From assembly GCA_002286855.1 (NCBI GenBank), contig NRSV01000003.1, forward strand, positions 173,159-237,158: a stretch of 64,000 nucleotides of DNA. Direction: 5' to 3'. The notes under the pieces were generated by a model, which had not been told where the DNA came from, made no database searches, and worked only from the letters and a program-made list of their open reading frames with translations. How positions within the stretch are numbered: position 1 is the stretch's first letter; the number at the start of each line of letters is the position of its first letter. The stretch comes from Bipolaris cookei. Taxonomy: Eukaryota; Ascomycota; Dothideomycetes; Pleosporales; Pleosporaceae. The translations under genes and the position numbers were made by a program. This document shows positions 20,017-32,845 of the stretch, piece after piece.

Positions 20017-21859
20017 CTACATGCTGTCTTCCCTCCACCTCGACCTCACCTTCTGCCATCCTTCCATCTCCCCCTTGCCGCCCCTCTTCTCCAGCCCCAG
20101 CCCTCTGTCCACCCACTCCTGACTGCCCATTTCGCTTAACCTAGACAGTGCCCGAGCAAATGCAAACTTCTCCTCGTCCCCACTGAAGATGGACGAGTTC
20201 TTGAGCATATCCATGTTCATGCCCAGGTCGTCCATGAGATTGCGCATTACATCTGAAATTGCTTCTTCTTCTTCATCCTTGTTGCCTGCGGATGACTTTT
20301 GCGATAACGGCGAAGACGAAGAATCAGGTAGCTTTCCCGCCTTCTTCGTTGCTGCTACCGCATCACTGAGCTCCGCTTCATCGAGGAAGAGGGCTGTCAG
20401 AGGCACCGCCGTTGTCATGACCAACTTGGCCTAGTACTTTTTGTTAGCAACACGTCTTGCTCTCTTCCCACACGGCCGCCCTCACTCACCCTAGATTCAT
20501 AGACTGCATCAATAAATGTGATAAACCTTCTAGCCAAATCCCGACTCCTGTAGTTCATTCCTGGCACCCCCGTGACAATAAATGCTTCATATTGCCGAGT
20601 GAGTTCAAGGTAATCAGCAGCGCCTGTAGCACGCCCTATGATGTCGTCGAAGCTAAACACGGCGCACTTGCCACTGGCCTTGGGTACATGAATCTTCCTA
20701 CCCCAAACCTCATGCACTGCAGGGTGTGGCGGATCATGCTCGAAATCACCGAGAAATCGGAACCACCGCTCAACATGGGTTTGCGCAGATACGTCCAAAG
20801 GATGGTGATATACCCCGGACGGCGGACGCGGAATCTTACGGTAATCCGTTGTCGAGTCAAGATTCAGCACGGTAAGCTGGCTTTTGAGGAGGTTGATACA
20901 TGGGATGAACGAATCGCGTTGGATTCCGTTCTTGTACAAGTCATCAGGGTGCCTGTTAGACGTAGTCACAATCACAGTGCCATGTGCCATTAAGCCCTCC
21001 ATCAGCCGTCTGAGAATCATGGCATCCGCAACGTCTGTACATTGAAATTCATCAAAGCAAAGCACCGACGACCGCTCGGCTATCCCAGCTGCCACAAACG
21101 GTATACCATCAATGTCATTGCCGTGCGTCATCTTCATTTTGTGCAGGTCCCGGTGCACACTCTGCATAAAGTCATGAAAATGGATCCTCGTCTTCCTAGT
21201 AATGTTGGGCGGCAGTGTGTCGTAGAATAGATCCATCATCATCGTCTTTCCGCTGCCTACATCCCCAAACATGTAAATGCCCTTGGGTAGCGAGTCGGGA
21301 ATTGACGGCAGCGACGATCCGGCGGGCTTTGACATGGAGAGAAAAGAGAATAATCCCTTCTTAGGTGGCTGGAGAGAATCAACGGTAGGTTGATGAACTG
21401 GAGGTTGTGTGTAGTTTGTCAACATGTCGTGCAGGTCTTGCAGGTTTCTGATAATATTTCGCTGGTGTTCATCGTCTCGCAACCGGCCGCACTCGACGCG
21501 CGCATCATACTCTGCCATGGGGCCATGGGGCCTCTCTATGTCTTCGGGTGAGACTGTCAGAATTAGCCTTTGTTCCAAAGCTTAGGATATTTGCTGCCAA
21601 TACACTCTCGTGCTGCTGCCACTGCCGCCTGCGCGTACCATCTACGGCCTACCGGTACAAGTAGCGATCCTAGCGTCGTGTTCCTCATTTGCGCACCCCT
21701 CAAGCATCGTGTACATATCGCCCTGCTCGTCCCACCACCAACACTACCACTACCGCCTGCGAGTTGTCGTCCGACCACAACCCGTCTCGGCATCGGACCA
21801 GCGCATCGCGAAAGTGTCTTCAGCCCGCGCAGAGCATCGCATGATGCCATTTTGCACAT
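20017..21859 (-). CDS. AFG1: AFG1/LACE1-like mitochondrial ATPase, about 577 aa
   Basis: Exons on the minus strand: 21859-21604, 21553-20490, 20430-20017 (578 codons with stop). The N-terminus (MCKMASCDALRGLKTLSRC..., many Arg, no acid) looks like a mitochondrial presequence; a second ATG at 21850 is an equal candidate start. The core starts GPMAEYDARVECGRLRDDEH, has Walker A GDVGSGKTMMMDLFY, Walker B VLCFDEFQCTDVADAMILRR and the sensor stretch TSNRHPDDLYKNGIQR. The C-terminus has GDEEKFAFARALSRL and QEWV. The family acts with mitochondrial membrane proteases in degrading respiratory-chain subunits such as cytochrome oxidase components. The intron near the end (20431-20489) joins AVYESR to AKLVMTTAVPLTALF, a conserved junction. 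An acidic insert (NKDEEEEAISD) lies near the C-terminus. Confidence 0.9.
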
Positions 21860-22239
21860 TGGGTGCACGCAGAGCCTGATTGCCTTCAGGGAAAGAAAGA
21901 GAAGTCAAGAAAAAGAGTGGCCAGTGTGAGTATACAGTATCTAGACCATGGCACAAAGAAGAGTCTGCGCAGAGTGGCATCAACAAGAGCGCAAAGCTGT
22001 GGAGCGTTGCGCATGTGCGCGCGACCCACGCCGTTTTGACACGCGCGGGGAGTTTGCTCGCTGCATCCTCGGCTTTTGACATTCCGGTGTGTAGCTGAAA
22101 TGGTCATGCCGGCAGCACTTCAGTAGCCGAGGCCAAGGAAACTAAGAACAAGCTGGTCTACTAGTAAACATGCGCTAGACGTTGCATCTTTCTCTTCTAT
22201 GTGTAGTCATGAATATCACAGCTTCATCAAACATACAGA
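21860..22239. other. Intergenic region
   Basis: A short gap between the AFG1-like gene and the downstream end of AKR1. It presumably holds the AFG1 promoter; no motif is decisive. Confidence 0.5.
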
Positions 22240-24632
22240 TCATGCTTCTTCTTCTTCCCCAGCCACACTCTCGTACCTGCCCGCGTCTCCTCCGCCGCTC
22301 CGTTGATACTTCATTTTTGGCACTTCATATAGCCTTGTGTAATCCACCCTCTCGCCACCCAACCTCGCGTACCCGCTCTCCTTGGAACCAAACAGTGGAC
22401 TCGCATCGCACCAAAAATCCTTGCAGTTTGTAGCAATGCCCCTTGAAAAAGGATTGCCTTGTCGCCGCCGACGTATTTGCTCGCCCTGACTCCCATGAAG
22501 CGCAATAGTGACAAAAGTGTCAATGCCAAGGAGACGCTTCCATTGATCCAAAATAGACGCTTTAGGCTCGGGACGGCGCGGTACGTCGCCAGTGTCCTGG
22601 CCAGAGCCAAAGCCGTTTGTTGGTGCGTTGCCACCACCGGATATCTCTTGACTTGTATCACCAGTCGTCACAAACGAGTTGATAGCATCGGCAGTTGTGT
22701 GGCTATGGAGGTGTCCGCGCATGCTTTCGTACGTGGTAAGATTACGGGCAATCTGGAGAAGCTGGACACAGAGCAACATGGTCACCCATGTCAACTGGAA
22801 AGCCGCCCATATCGAGAGGACAATTGTAAATGGGTCCTTGTTCAAAACCTTGCATAGTTCTGGCGAGATGATGACGCACTCTGCAAACGCTTTGGGCGCT
22901 TCGCGAATCTCCAAGTCTGCATACATTAGCGACGTCCGCAGTTACGCAGACAGGACGCACCTACAAGCAAGCACTAATCTGATGAAAAGAACAATGCCAA
23001 TTTCCAGTGATAGAATATATAGCACAAAGTGCCGATGGTTGTTATTCGCGACACAATTGTTTACCCATGGACAGTGGCTATGACCATTAGCTCCATCTTA
23101 CACATGCACAGCACCAATACTCACTGGTCACTCTTTGCAACACAGCGCTCGCATCGCTTGCAATGCTTACTACGCAAAGGCTTTCTCACCATACAGTTCA
23201 CGCAGAAATGATGCTCATCAAATTGTCGAAGCTCCATAAGCTCATCGATAACGGCCTTGGAAGCACTCCTGCTTGCCGACTTGGGTACAAAGCCAGGATC
23301 ACTAGTCATAGTGAAGAAGTAGAAATACGCGGTAAGACCGTAAAAGGTCGCGAACAACAAGTTGAGGAAGAAGTTGATTCGTATTGTCCCTTTAACCATT
23401 AGACAAATGAATACTACTTGCGGTAACGAGGTAACTTACATGGGAGCACCGTCGTAATCCAACGAAACCCAACCCAGAATAACGTGGCAGCAAAGATACC
23501 AGCCAAAAAGGGCTTCCCATTGGTAAGCAACTGATCAGGCATGACTCTAGATATGACTTACAGTATGATGTATGCTTCTCATATTGGAGGGCCCCCATTT
23601 CAATAGCTTCTGCACACCCCATTGCATACCGTATGAACCGATCAATGCCAGGGGTATACCAATAAAGGCAGGGTAGTGGCTGACCAAGAACAACGCAACA
23701 AATAGTATGGCAGATGGCCAGAAGAAGATGAAGCGATTTAGAAACCACCGTGAATCCTTTACACCGGGCACAGGAAACTGCCTGGGATTCCCGTTGCGAT
23801 CGAAGCCAGCCTCGGAAAGGGCACGGTGCCATTGACGAGTTGTGTTCATTTCCTGTGCCGTGACCTCTGGCGTCTTCCCATCATTGTTCTTAGCAAACCG
23901 GTCCGCTCCGTACTCGAGTAATTTCTGGATCGATCCTTGACTGCCCTTTACGAGGGCCCAGTGCAATGCTGTGAAGCCCTGGTCATCTGTCGCATATACG
24001 TTTGCGCCCCATCGGAGAAACAGATCGACGCAAGACGGATAGCCTTTGTATGCAGCCCACATGAGAGGTGTATGGCTTTGTGAGTCCGGTATGTCGACGG
24101 GTATGTCTTGGTGGAGAAGCAGGACAATCTGATAAACGTTGCCGTCGAGGGTCGCGCTGTGCAAGAGGTTGAAGCCTTGGTCGTCGGTGAGGAGCGGGTC
24201 GGCGCCGTGATCTAGAAGGAGGTTGACGACGTAGTAGTTGCAGCGCTTGGCTGCCCACAGGACAGGCGTTGCGACGGCATCGCCGCCCTTTGCGTTGATG
24301 GGTGCGCCGGCTTGGATGAGGTAGTGGCAGAGGGCGTAGTGGTTGTTGATGGCGGCCCACTATCAAGCTGTCAGCCCCGACTCTTTTAATCCTTTTGCTC
24401 TTTGATGTATAATACGCACATGAAGCGGTGTTATTCCCTGCTCGTCTTTGTACGTTGCATCATACTTGCCGCTGTCGAAAAGCTTCTGTATGGCCCCGAT
24501 CTCGCCCAGGCGCGCCAACTGCATCAAGTCCTCCTCCATCGGCAGCGTCGGCTTCTTGTCCGCCATGTTTTCCAGTTCATGGTCGCCCGTTGTGGTCTGG
24601 CCTTTGCCTTCTGATGGCGTTGCCGCAGCCAT
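22240..24632 (-). CDS. AKR1: Palmitoyltransferase Akr1 (ankyrin-repeat DHHC enzyme), 712 aa
   Basis: Six exons on the minus strand: 24632-24420, 24359-23562, 23512-23440, 23389-23125, 23077-22965, 22916-22240 (713 codons with stop). About six ankyrin repeats (ITPLHWAAINNHYALCHYL onward, e.g. HTPLMWAAYKGYPSCVDLFL) precede transmembrane helices. Then comes the Cys-rich domain (HFCVNCMVRKPLRSKHCKRC) and the active site DHHCPWVNNCVANNNHRHF, followed by two more helices and a hydrophilic tail ending GEEEEA. Such enzymes S-palmitoylate proteins at Golgi and endosomal membranes; yeast Akr1 acts on Yck2 and Lcb4. The 47-nt intron at 23078-23124 splits the first His codon of DHHC. The 24632 ATG is the first in-frame ATG found; a further upstream exon is possible. 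Confidence 0.93.
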
Positions 24633-25001
24633 GGCGGGAATGATGATGGTGGGTTGCGGAGCTTGCGACACCTCCGATGCAACTACAGCGACGCAAGAGT
24701 CAGTGGGAGTTGGATTCAAATGGACAGCAGACGAGGGACGGATACGGCACAAGTCATCGCATGCTGAAAACAAACAGTATAGGGGCCGAGTCTAAGTTGT
24801 GGCACTTTGTAGACGTGGAATATGCGGCACTTTGCGATTCCCGCCTACCGCTTACCAGGCCATCGCATGGGCCACGGCACTCATCCCTGCGCCTGCCAAC
24901 GCAATTTGTGGCGGTGCCACGCAAGCCTCACCATGGATGCCGGATGCCGGCCTACTCCAAGCGCTTACTGTGTACTCACCACGCCTCCTTGTCGCATTCT
25001 G
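24633..25001. other. Intergenic region
   Basis: Gap between AKR1 (5' end) and the ABC transporter (3' end), both on the minus strand. The minus-strand frame stays open upstream of the AKR1 ATG, so part may be leader or an unrecognised first exon. Confidence 0.45.
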
Positions 25002-28000
25002 CTATGCAAGCATTGCCTGGAACTCACTTCCCTCCCTCAGCATGTCCTCGGCCCTGCCTGCCTTCAACAGTCGCCCATTTCCAAGCACCACGCAGTAGTC
25101 TGCCGCCTTGACCGCTTCGAGACGATGCGCAATCGTAATCACCGTACTGCTCCTCATTTCCTCTCTCAACACGCTCTGGATGCGCTGTGCAGTCTCAAAG
25201 TCGATGCTCGCTGTCGCCTCATCCATGATCAGAATCGGCGACCTCCTGAGCATTGCCCTGGCCAGCCCCACGAGCTGCCGTTGTCCTTGCGACAGTCCTT
25301 TGCCCCCTCCCTCTATGCTTGTGCTCAGCGTCCACGAGTACTGTTCTCCGCCAATTTTCTCCAGTACTGAGACACATGATGCATCAGAATATTCCGACAA
25401 GGGATCCAGGTTCGTACGCATAGTTCCAGAAAAGAGCACAGGCTCCTGCGCTAGAAATGTGACGCGACTGCGGAGTGCCTGCTTTTTGACTGTCGAGATA
25501 TCCATGCCATCGATGAGAATTCTACCATTCTCGGCCGCAATAGTAGCCAATAGACTAAGAGCCAGAGTCGATTTGCCAGAGCCCGTGCGCCCAATGACTG
25601 CCGTGTTGGATCCTGCGGGAATCTTGAGTGTGATGTTCTGGAGTGCTGGATCGAAGTTCTCTGCATAACGAATCGTCACGTCCTCAAACTCAATATCACC
25701 GCTATACGTCGGCCAGTGTGCAGGCGGGTCGACAACGCCAGGTGCTTCCCTCTCAATGTCGAGAAGCTCGACCACACGTTCGACACTTGTAAAGTCCATC
25801 TCCAGGTTTCCGTAAATTCTGCACATCCATTCGGTATGAAGCACAAACTTGCCCGCCGTGATCAGTACGAAAGCAGTGAGTCCGGGACTGATGCCAGTGT
25901 ACACAGCAATGAGCGTCATAATCAGTGTGGAGCTAGCCGACATGACACTGAAGCGTAGAGCTAGCCATGCTTGTAGAGACCAGTAGAAATGGTCATTCTT
26001 TTGGAAGTTGTCGACGACTTCAATGACACGAGCTTGGAAGCGATGTTGTGCCTTGAAGGCTCGCACGGTAGTTAGCCCTTCGACAAGGGCGCCAAAGTTG
26101 CTCATCAAAGGAGAAAGCGATACCATCTACCTCAGGTTAGCATCACGAATCTGACTAATGCTGCTCTACAAACAGACTTACCTCGAGCCGCCTCAAGCTC
26201 TGCGATGTAGGCAAGAAGCGGAAAAAATAATACACAAATCCACAGCAGAGTAGAAACCCGAAAGCTAAGAACGCTGGCGTAGAGGACAAAATGATGACAA
26301 TGCAGCTCATCCAGCCGATAATCTGCCATGCAAATGTTATGAATGCACCGCTCAGATCGCCATCGATGGTATTCATGTCGCTGGTCAATCTGTTCATTAA
26401 TCTTCCTACTGGAGTAACATCATAGAATCGGAAGGTCGCGTGAGCCACACGCTCCAAAGTTTCCCTGAAGATGGTTTTTGCAGCGTGGTATCCAACTCCA
26501 AACATGATGAGATTCGTCCACCAAAAGAGTATAGCAGTTCCGGACACGAACAAGAAGAACATCCAGAGCCAAGGGTCGACATTCTCAGTTGCGGGTGGCA
26601 GAAAATCAAAGATTCCGTGGTGCTGTACATCGTCGTAGCTCTCACCCCAGGACTTCATGAACCATGTTTGAGCGACATCGAGAACACGAAAAGCTGCCAT
26701 GACAAAAATGGCCACAGACCACCATCGGAGTGTGCCTGCTTTGACGTAGCGCCAGTACACGATCCACTTGACGCCGCCTTTTGCCCGATGCTCGTCTTCG
26801 ACGAACTTGTCTGGAACGGCTGCCGATTGTTCTTCTTCACGCTTCTTTGCGTCCTCCTCGGATTCCGTTTCGGAGGTCTGTGTCCGCTTCAGAGCGTCGA
26901 TATCTTCAGCCTGAGTAGGTTCGTGAATTGTTGCGCGACCGTGTTCCAGTTGAACCCATTGCTTCGCGATACCATGGCAGAGCTCCGTCCGATGTGTAAC
27001 CAGAATAGTTGTTCTCCCATTGAGCAATGGCCCGGCCAACAACTTGGCAACAATGAACTCAGCCGTTTGATGGTCAAGAGCCGACAATGGGTCATCCAGT
27101 AACAATATTTTTGCGTTGCTGTATACTGCCCTGGCCAGTGCTACGCGGGCCTTCTGTCCACCAGATAAGCCAATACCATTCTCGCCAATGTTCGATAGAT
27201 CACCGTGCTTCAGCTCCGCCATATCAGGTAAAAGGGCACAAGCTTCCAACGTTTGCTTGTAGCGCCCCTCTTCAAACGGATATGAAAAAAGAATGTTGTC
27301 ACGAATGCTCATGCTCTGAAGCCATGGGGTTTGAGCACAGTACGCAACCATCTGGTCAGGGCGTATGAGTTCGCCGGCCGTAGTGTCCAGCTCACCAAGC
27401 AATGCTTGCAGTATCGCAGTTTTCCCAGCAGCTACTTCTCCATAGATTACAGTCAGTCCGGGTGGGAAGGATAGGGTAATCTCAGAGAGCACGTTATGGT
27501 CCACGCCTGGCCAAGCAAATGATGCTTGACGCGTACTGAGTTCAGCGGAGCCCTCAGCTGTCACATAGGTCTCTTCCTTGTTGGGTTCTGCCATGAATTC
27601 TTCAATGCGGCCCATCGCAACGTATGCATTGAGAAGGGTCGTTATCAACTGGGGCAAGGCTCGGAGATAGCTTTCCAACTGATTGAACAGCTCAATGGCA
27701 GGAAAAATGATGTCGATACGTAAGTCTTGTCCCGCCAACTTGGTGAAGGCGTAAAAGGCTACAGCAGGGAATAGTCCGGAACCAAATCGTAAGATGAAGG
27801 CAAGAGAAGTCACAAAGAAGATGTTGGCAACGCGTAAATGCAGCTCCTTTTGACGTGACTTGAGAACACCATCGAGCCATGCATCCTGCCATCCGTACCA
27901 ACGCAGGTGTCGAATCGACTCGATAAACTGGCTTGTTCGTTGAATCTTCTCGTCTGTTGCTGATCGGCGCTTCTTCTCAAAGTGAACTTGTAGGCGGGCA

Positions 28001-29671
28001 ATGACAATGTTCAATAATTGTGACACACCCAAAGCAAGTATGCCCAGCAGACATGCCCAGCCCAGCATACGCCATATGAGTATGATTGCAAAAATCGCGC
28101 CAGTGGGTTTGGTGATGATGTCTGAGAATTCCCAGAAGCGCTGCGCTATCTCGTAAGCATCGCTTCGCATCAAGTTCAGTATCTTTCCCATAGATGCAGG
28201 GTCGTTATCTTCTTTTGGAGCATTTTTGGAGTTTTTCCTGAAAGCCGATCGAAGGGAACTAAGTACGGTCTCCTTCCAATGTTTGAAAGCAGTTTTAGAT
28301 TGTTCATGAGTTGTGTGAGTTTCGCTATTAATCTCTTCGCGTACTTCGCCAATGTTGTCGCCATTAGTCTGTCCATCTTTTCCGTCTTGTTTGGCGCCCA
28401 GGATCTTGCGATTCAGGGTCTTCTCATAAAGCATTGTAATGAGTTCGCCTCTGCATCTCTCATATGCGCGCCTTTGGTACCACAAGTTGAAGACGTTAAG
28501 TTGCGCAGAGGTCAAGCGCAATGCTAAAATCACACAAGCATACGTAATTGTCGCGCAATTATGACGATGTTCCATAGAGGCAAGGAGGCGTTGAAGGAAG
28601 ACGGGTGTGAGGAGAGCTGCCATTGTTAGACTGAGGGCACAAAGCCAAGATGAGGTCCAAGACTTACTTGCACACAAGCGCATTACGTTCAAGAATGTGG
28701 TGCGCAGTAGGTCCATGCCATTTGCAACAAAAACCCTCCTCGTTACTGACCCTTCGAGCGCTCCGAATGCATCATGCAATCGCGCGTGTTTGAATTCCCA
28801 GCCGAGGTCCCATATATCACTGTCGTCCATTTGTCGAGTTTTACCTTTTTTTATTAACGGCTCCATCCACGATACAGTCATATATTGCCAAGGTGTCAGA
28901 TTATCTTCCGGAGTGCGTAGCTTGATAGTTGGTGTGTCATGGACGGCACTAATATCATATCTAGGCAGCATTGGGTCCCGCAACGGCATGTTAAGTATAA
29001 TGATGATTGCGAGGAACGCTGCTACAGGTGGAACGGCCCATGGAAGATCGCTTGCCAAAAATGTTTGCTTGTGGGATAACATGATGATTTGCTCCAACAT
29101 GAGTCCTGTAAAGAGCATTAATAATGACAAAGACGCAGTTCTCGGCTGTTCGACTAGGATTGTGGCGATTGCAATGGCCTAGGCAGCTTGTTAGCCATAG
29201 ATGCACCAAGAAAATTTGGAGTTATGCCTACCCAAGCGATTGCTGGATACATGGCCATTGGTTGATGCCAAGGAAAAAATACGTGAACGGTTTGAAATGT
29301 AAGACCGATCAAGGCTATGACGAGAAGCCAGATAGTCGCGCTCAAAGGCCGCTGAGGTGACGCGGCTTCAAACTCGTCTTCTTTCTCCTGAGTCTCCTGT
29401 ACCAGGGGTTTCGTCCATCTTGGCCAGTATGGACTTGTCACCCTTAGAGAGTATCTCAACAAGACCAAGGCCGCAAGTATGGCTGGTATGGTTGCAACAT
29501 AAGGTAACGCGCATTGTGTAAACCTAGCAGTTTTGGGGTCCTGGTCAGGTCAGTAGATGTTGAAGAAAGTTGTAGCTTCTGGTTACTGACCCAGAGGCGA
29601 TGGCAATGAGAGATTGGCGGTATGTCTGAGAAGAATGATTGATGGGATATTGGAGTCTGGAGCGACGCCAT
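25002..29671 (-). CDS. ABC transporter, subfamily C (MRP type), 1503 aa
   Basis: Four exons on the minus strand: 29671-29591, 29540-29232, 29178-26182, 26126-25002 (1504 codons with stop). Layout: N-terminal helices, TMD1, NBD1, charged linker (TSETESEEDAKKREEEQ), TMD2, NBD2. NBD1 has GEVAAGKTAIL in place of a GxxGxGKT Walker A, signature LSGGQKARVALARA and Walker B LLLDDPLSALD. NBD2 has Walker A GRTGSGKSTL, signature LSQGQRQLVGLARA and LIMDEATASID. The Asp in place of the catalytic Glu in NBD1 is normal for ABCC proteins, where only NBD2 hydrolyses efficiently. It likely exports conjugates or xenobiotics from plasma or vacuolar membrane. Length is that of a full MRP with a short TMD0. The start MASLQTPISHQSFF is supported by phase through the 50-nt first intron. 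Confidence 0.93.
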
Positions 29672-31373
29672 GTTGTTTGTTGCCACCTCAAACAAGCATC
29701 CAACGGCAACTATTTGGGCAAGACTTCCTTCCACCTGAAACCCAAGCTGCAATCGATTAGTTCGACAATTGTGGGCATGTAGATGAAGATGAAGATGAAG
29801 ATCCAGACGGGTTTGCTAGGCGTCAGGGAAAAGAGCTTGCATGGGTGAGACGGGTGTCGGTGAGGACGTTGAACAGTAGTCCCGAAAGGTATGCGGGCCG
29901 GACTGGGGGCTGGCTAGCGTACTCCACAAACCTAACGTTGTGGCCTCTTACATCTTCCAAGCAGGAACCTTTGCTTTTCTATACGTCGCACACCGTGACA
30001 CTGCATTACAAATGTTCTGTCTATTGGCCTCGTGCTTTGCTTTTCATATACCGCTACATGGTGCGCAGCGCTGTCTATCTCGGCAGCCCAACGAAGTATA
30101 CAGTTAGGACCTTGGAGGGACTACTACGTCATCTATTTCCCTTATTATTCCCGTACTACCAGCCTACCACAAGATTGTTTCCGCCAATGGACGGCACTGC
30201 AAGCGAAGAGATATGCTCAGTGAAACCGACTCTTGTACCTGAATATCTTATCGCACTGGCTTCGCATCGGCTAAGTGTTGTTATCACCATCATTGTTTCC
30301 CCATTATCGGCGTTGCTTTAAATAACGAGTGCAAGAGGAATCACACCTATGGCCACCCGCAATCTGAACCGGCAACAATTGCCATTCCCACAACAGTCTC
30401 GGCTTGTCAAGTTGCCAAGCATAGGTACATAGTTCCAGTTAGGCAAGAAGCAAAATCTCGTGGATTCGTCAAACTGCACCGGATACCCGGACTCATGTCC
30501 CCACCGCCAGCCTTGCATCATTTCCTTCTCAGACCGACGACCGGTCTTCCATCGTCCGATATTCTTGCCCACCTCATGCAAGTCGAATGCTATGTGATAC
30601 TTGAACCGTCACGAAAACAATCTGCCTGCCTATATAGGCAGTAATTACTACTAGTCCCTCTACGATACCGGGATTCTCAGCCACAGCCACATCATCTTCC
30701 ATGTGGAATCACACATGTTCATAAAGCGCGAGCACTGCACAGCTAAGGGGCGATCTGCAAGCGCGCGAGCGTTCTCCCGCTACTGTCCAATCATCTTAGT
30801 GCCAGTACTCAAAGCCTTTCCCACCTGGGCCGCAGCGCTAATCCTGGGGGCTGAAGCCATGAGCCTCGCATTTACGGAATCCTTCGGCTGAACCCACCCA
30901 GCGGGCTCAGCCGCTGCGTTTCTACTTCCTTGACTACTACGTTTGAGTGCAAAAACATCGTTTGCCCTGGGTGCGGGTAAAAGCCACAATGAGCTTACGC
31001 AGCGGATATGTCACCAACTTGTCAATCTCCCTCTATAGCTTTGGCCCTCCTACACTTGCTTTTACGGTAATACTAACATGATAACTTTTTCTCTCGTGCT
31101 CAGCTTCATTCGTGTCCAATGGCATTCGTGAAAACCTGACAAGGGTTTTCTTCAAAGGATGCACAGTCAAATATGCGAAACAAGCCCCAGCACTGCCACA
31201 TGTCTGCCAATGTGTTCCGCCTGGAAGGAAGGAAGCACTCCTTCAATCCTTCGCAGTCGCTAAAATTAGGCTGACAACATTACTTAAACTAAACATTCAA
31301 GAGCAGCGAATCCAGCAGAAACATAGAATTCGATTGCTGTTTTTCAATCAATATCCACACATCATCTACTACC
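29672..31373. other. Divergent intergenic region, 1.7 kb
   Basis: It lies between the ABC transporter (minus) and the T5orf172 protein gene (plus), so it should hold both promoters. Short open frames near 29845-30320 and 31112-31550 show no family resemblance. A GATGAA run lies near 29780-29800. Nothing else was recognised. Confidence 0.5.
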
Positions 31374-32510
31374 ATGGTCCACAACGAACTTTCTCCATCC
31401 CCTTCATATGTTGCGCGAAAGCCAGACCAGTTATCAGCCACAGGGACTCGACTCATGGTGTTCACAGCCCGGACCTCAAGGCGACGCCCATCTACAGACT
31501 CAGAGAGCGGGCCACAGATAGCGCCAGATCAATCACCCACTCCTCCATCTAAATCTGTCGATTCATACCAGACCCCATCGACTGTAGCCTTGAATCGACC
31601 TCAAGATGCACCACCTGACGTCTTTGACGCCATCATACCACAAAAACGTATCTGCGCTTCAAACACAAAGACTGCACATGCTCCTGGACTGCGAACCGAT
31701 AGTGAAGAAATCTTTCTCCTACCCAAGACACAGGAGATGGCCAGAATCACACACGACAAACTATGCAGTCGAATCAGGACCAAGCTGAGCGAAGATGATC
31801 GAAAAAAAGGCTTCATATATGTTTTCCGGGATCCAAACTGTACAGAGTCTATCTGGAAAATCGGCACCACCGCGCGCGTGTACAATAAACGAGTAGAAGA
31901 ACACAACAACTGCTGCAAATTTGAACCAGACATGGCCCACGTGTCAGCCCAAGAGATTCAAAACTGCAATCTATTGGAAAGGCTGATACATCGCGATTTG
32001 TGTTATCAGGTGAGGCATCGCTCCTGTCCCAACAGGATAAAGGGACATAATGAGTGGTTTGCAGTCACGAAAGATATGGCGGTCCAGACTACGAAGCGAT
32101 GGGAGCGTTTTATACATGAGGGAAAGCCGTATGATTCGCAAGGGAATCTCAACGTCGTGTGGAGTTATGTGCTTGAGCAACGGTCCCCAGCGGCTCTTGA
32201 TGTACGCGATATGTCTCACGACGCTCGACATGAGCAATGGGCTGTTATCCTTGCGCCCCCAACGTACAGCGACTACGTCTATGCCTACCTAGCATACGCA
32301 CGTTCTGAACTTAAAGCCACCTACGATTGGGTGTACATGTTCTTTTGGCAACTGTTGACAATACTGTATAGCTTGCATACGCTCGCATTGTGTAGGAATG
32401 GCCCAGCGTTCTATGCGCTTGTTTTTGTGCTTGGATGCGCTGTGTTGCCGAACTTTCGGCTTCAGTCTACTGAGAAGCAAAAGGTTAGCTCACCCAAGAA
32501 AAAGGCGTGA
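31374..32510 (+). CDS. T5orf172 / GIY-YIG-like domain protein with two C-terminal membrane segments, 378 aa
   Basis: Single exon. Residues 1-120 are hydrophilic and Ser/Pro/Thr-rich. Residues about 145-240 match the T5orf172 (DUF1766/Mug113-like) branch of the GIY-YIG fold: GFIYVFRDPN, then IWKIGTTARVYNKRVEEHNN, an acidic stretch around NLLERLIHRDL and a later NEWF (HNEWFAVT). The Arg and Glu expected in a GIY-YIG nuclease have plausible counterparts (R173, E203), but catalysis is not established for this branch. Residues about 321-339 and 343-361 are two hydrophobic helices, followed by a basic tail (KQKVSSPKKKA), so the protein appears membrane-anchored by its C-terminus. The start at ACCATGG has a good context. 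Fungal genomes often carry many paralogues of this domain with unknown roles. Confidence 0.85.
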   Translation: MVHNELSPSPSYVARKPDQLSATGTRLMVFTARTSRRRPSTDSESGPQIAPDQSPTPPSKSVDSYQTPSTVALNRPQDAPPDVFDAIIPQKRICASNTKTAHAPGLRTDSEEIFLLPKTQEMARITHDKLCSRIRTKLSEDDRKKGFIYVFRDPNCTESIWKIGTTARVYNKRVEEHNNCCKFEPDMAHVSAQEIQNCNLLERLIHRDLCYQVRHRSCPNRIKGHNEWFAVTKDMAVQTTKRWERFIHEGKPYDSQGNLNVVWSYVLEQRSPAALDVRDMSHDARHEQWAVILAPPTYSDYVYAYLAYARSELKATYDWVYMFFWQLLTILYSLHTLALCRNGPAFYALVFVLGCAVLPNFRLQSTEKQKVSSPKKKA

Positions 32511-32845
32511 GGAATTCATATCGTGGTTTTCTTCGAATGTACAGTATTTGGTTCATCACTTTACTCGGCAATTCAGGATAGACATTTTGTTTCACTGTAA
32601 ATTAGTCTCGTATGGGAACTGAGCAATCATTTTCTTAATCGTATATTCTGATTTTCTTTGTGACTTCTATAGCCTTAGAGAGTAACATCGTGATTGCGAG
32701 ACAATATTACAGCCCAAAAGACAGCGCAACGAGTGCTCGATACCTCAGCAAAATACCGATTCTCAAATGTATAATCAGGTATCCAGTATTCATGCTAGAA
32801 CGAAAAACAATAAGATCAAACATGAATTTAGACAGCAATCAACGC
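32511..32845. other. Convergent intergenic region
   Basis: It holds the 3' ends of the T5orf172 gene and the nitronate monooxygenase gene; AT-rich, no gene seen. Confidence 0.5.

Noticed and set aside
23531..23561. A 31-nt intron in AKR1
   Set aside because: The first AG after GTAAGT would give an intron too short for fungi; the next AG (49 nt) keeps the frame and gives the conserved PFLAGIFAATLFWVG.
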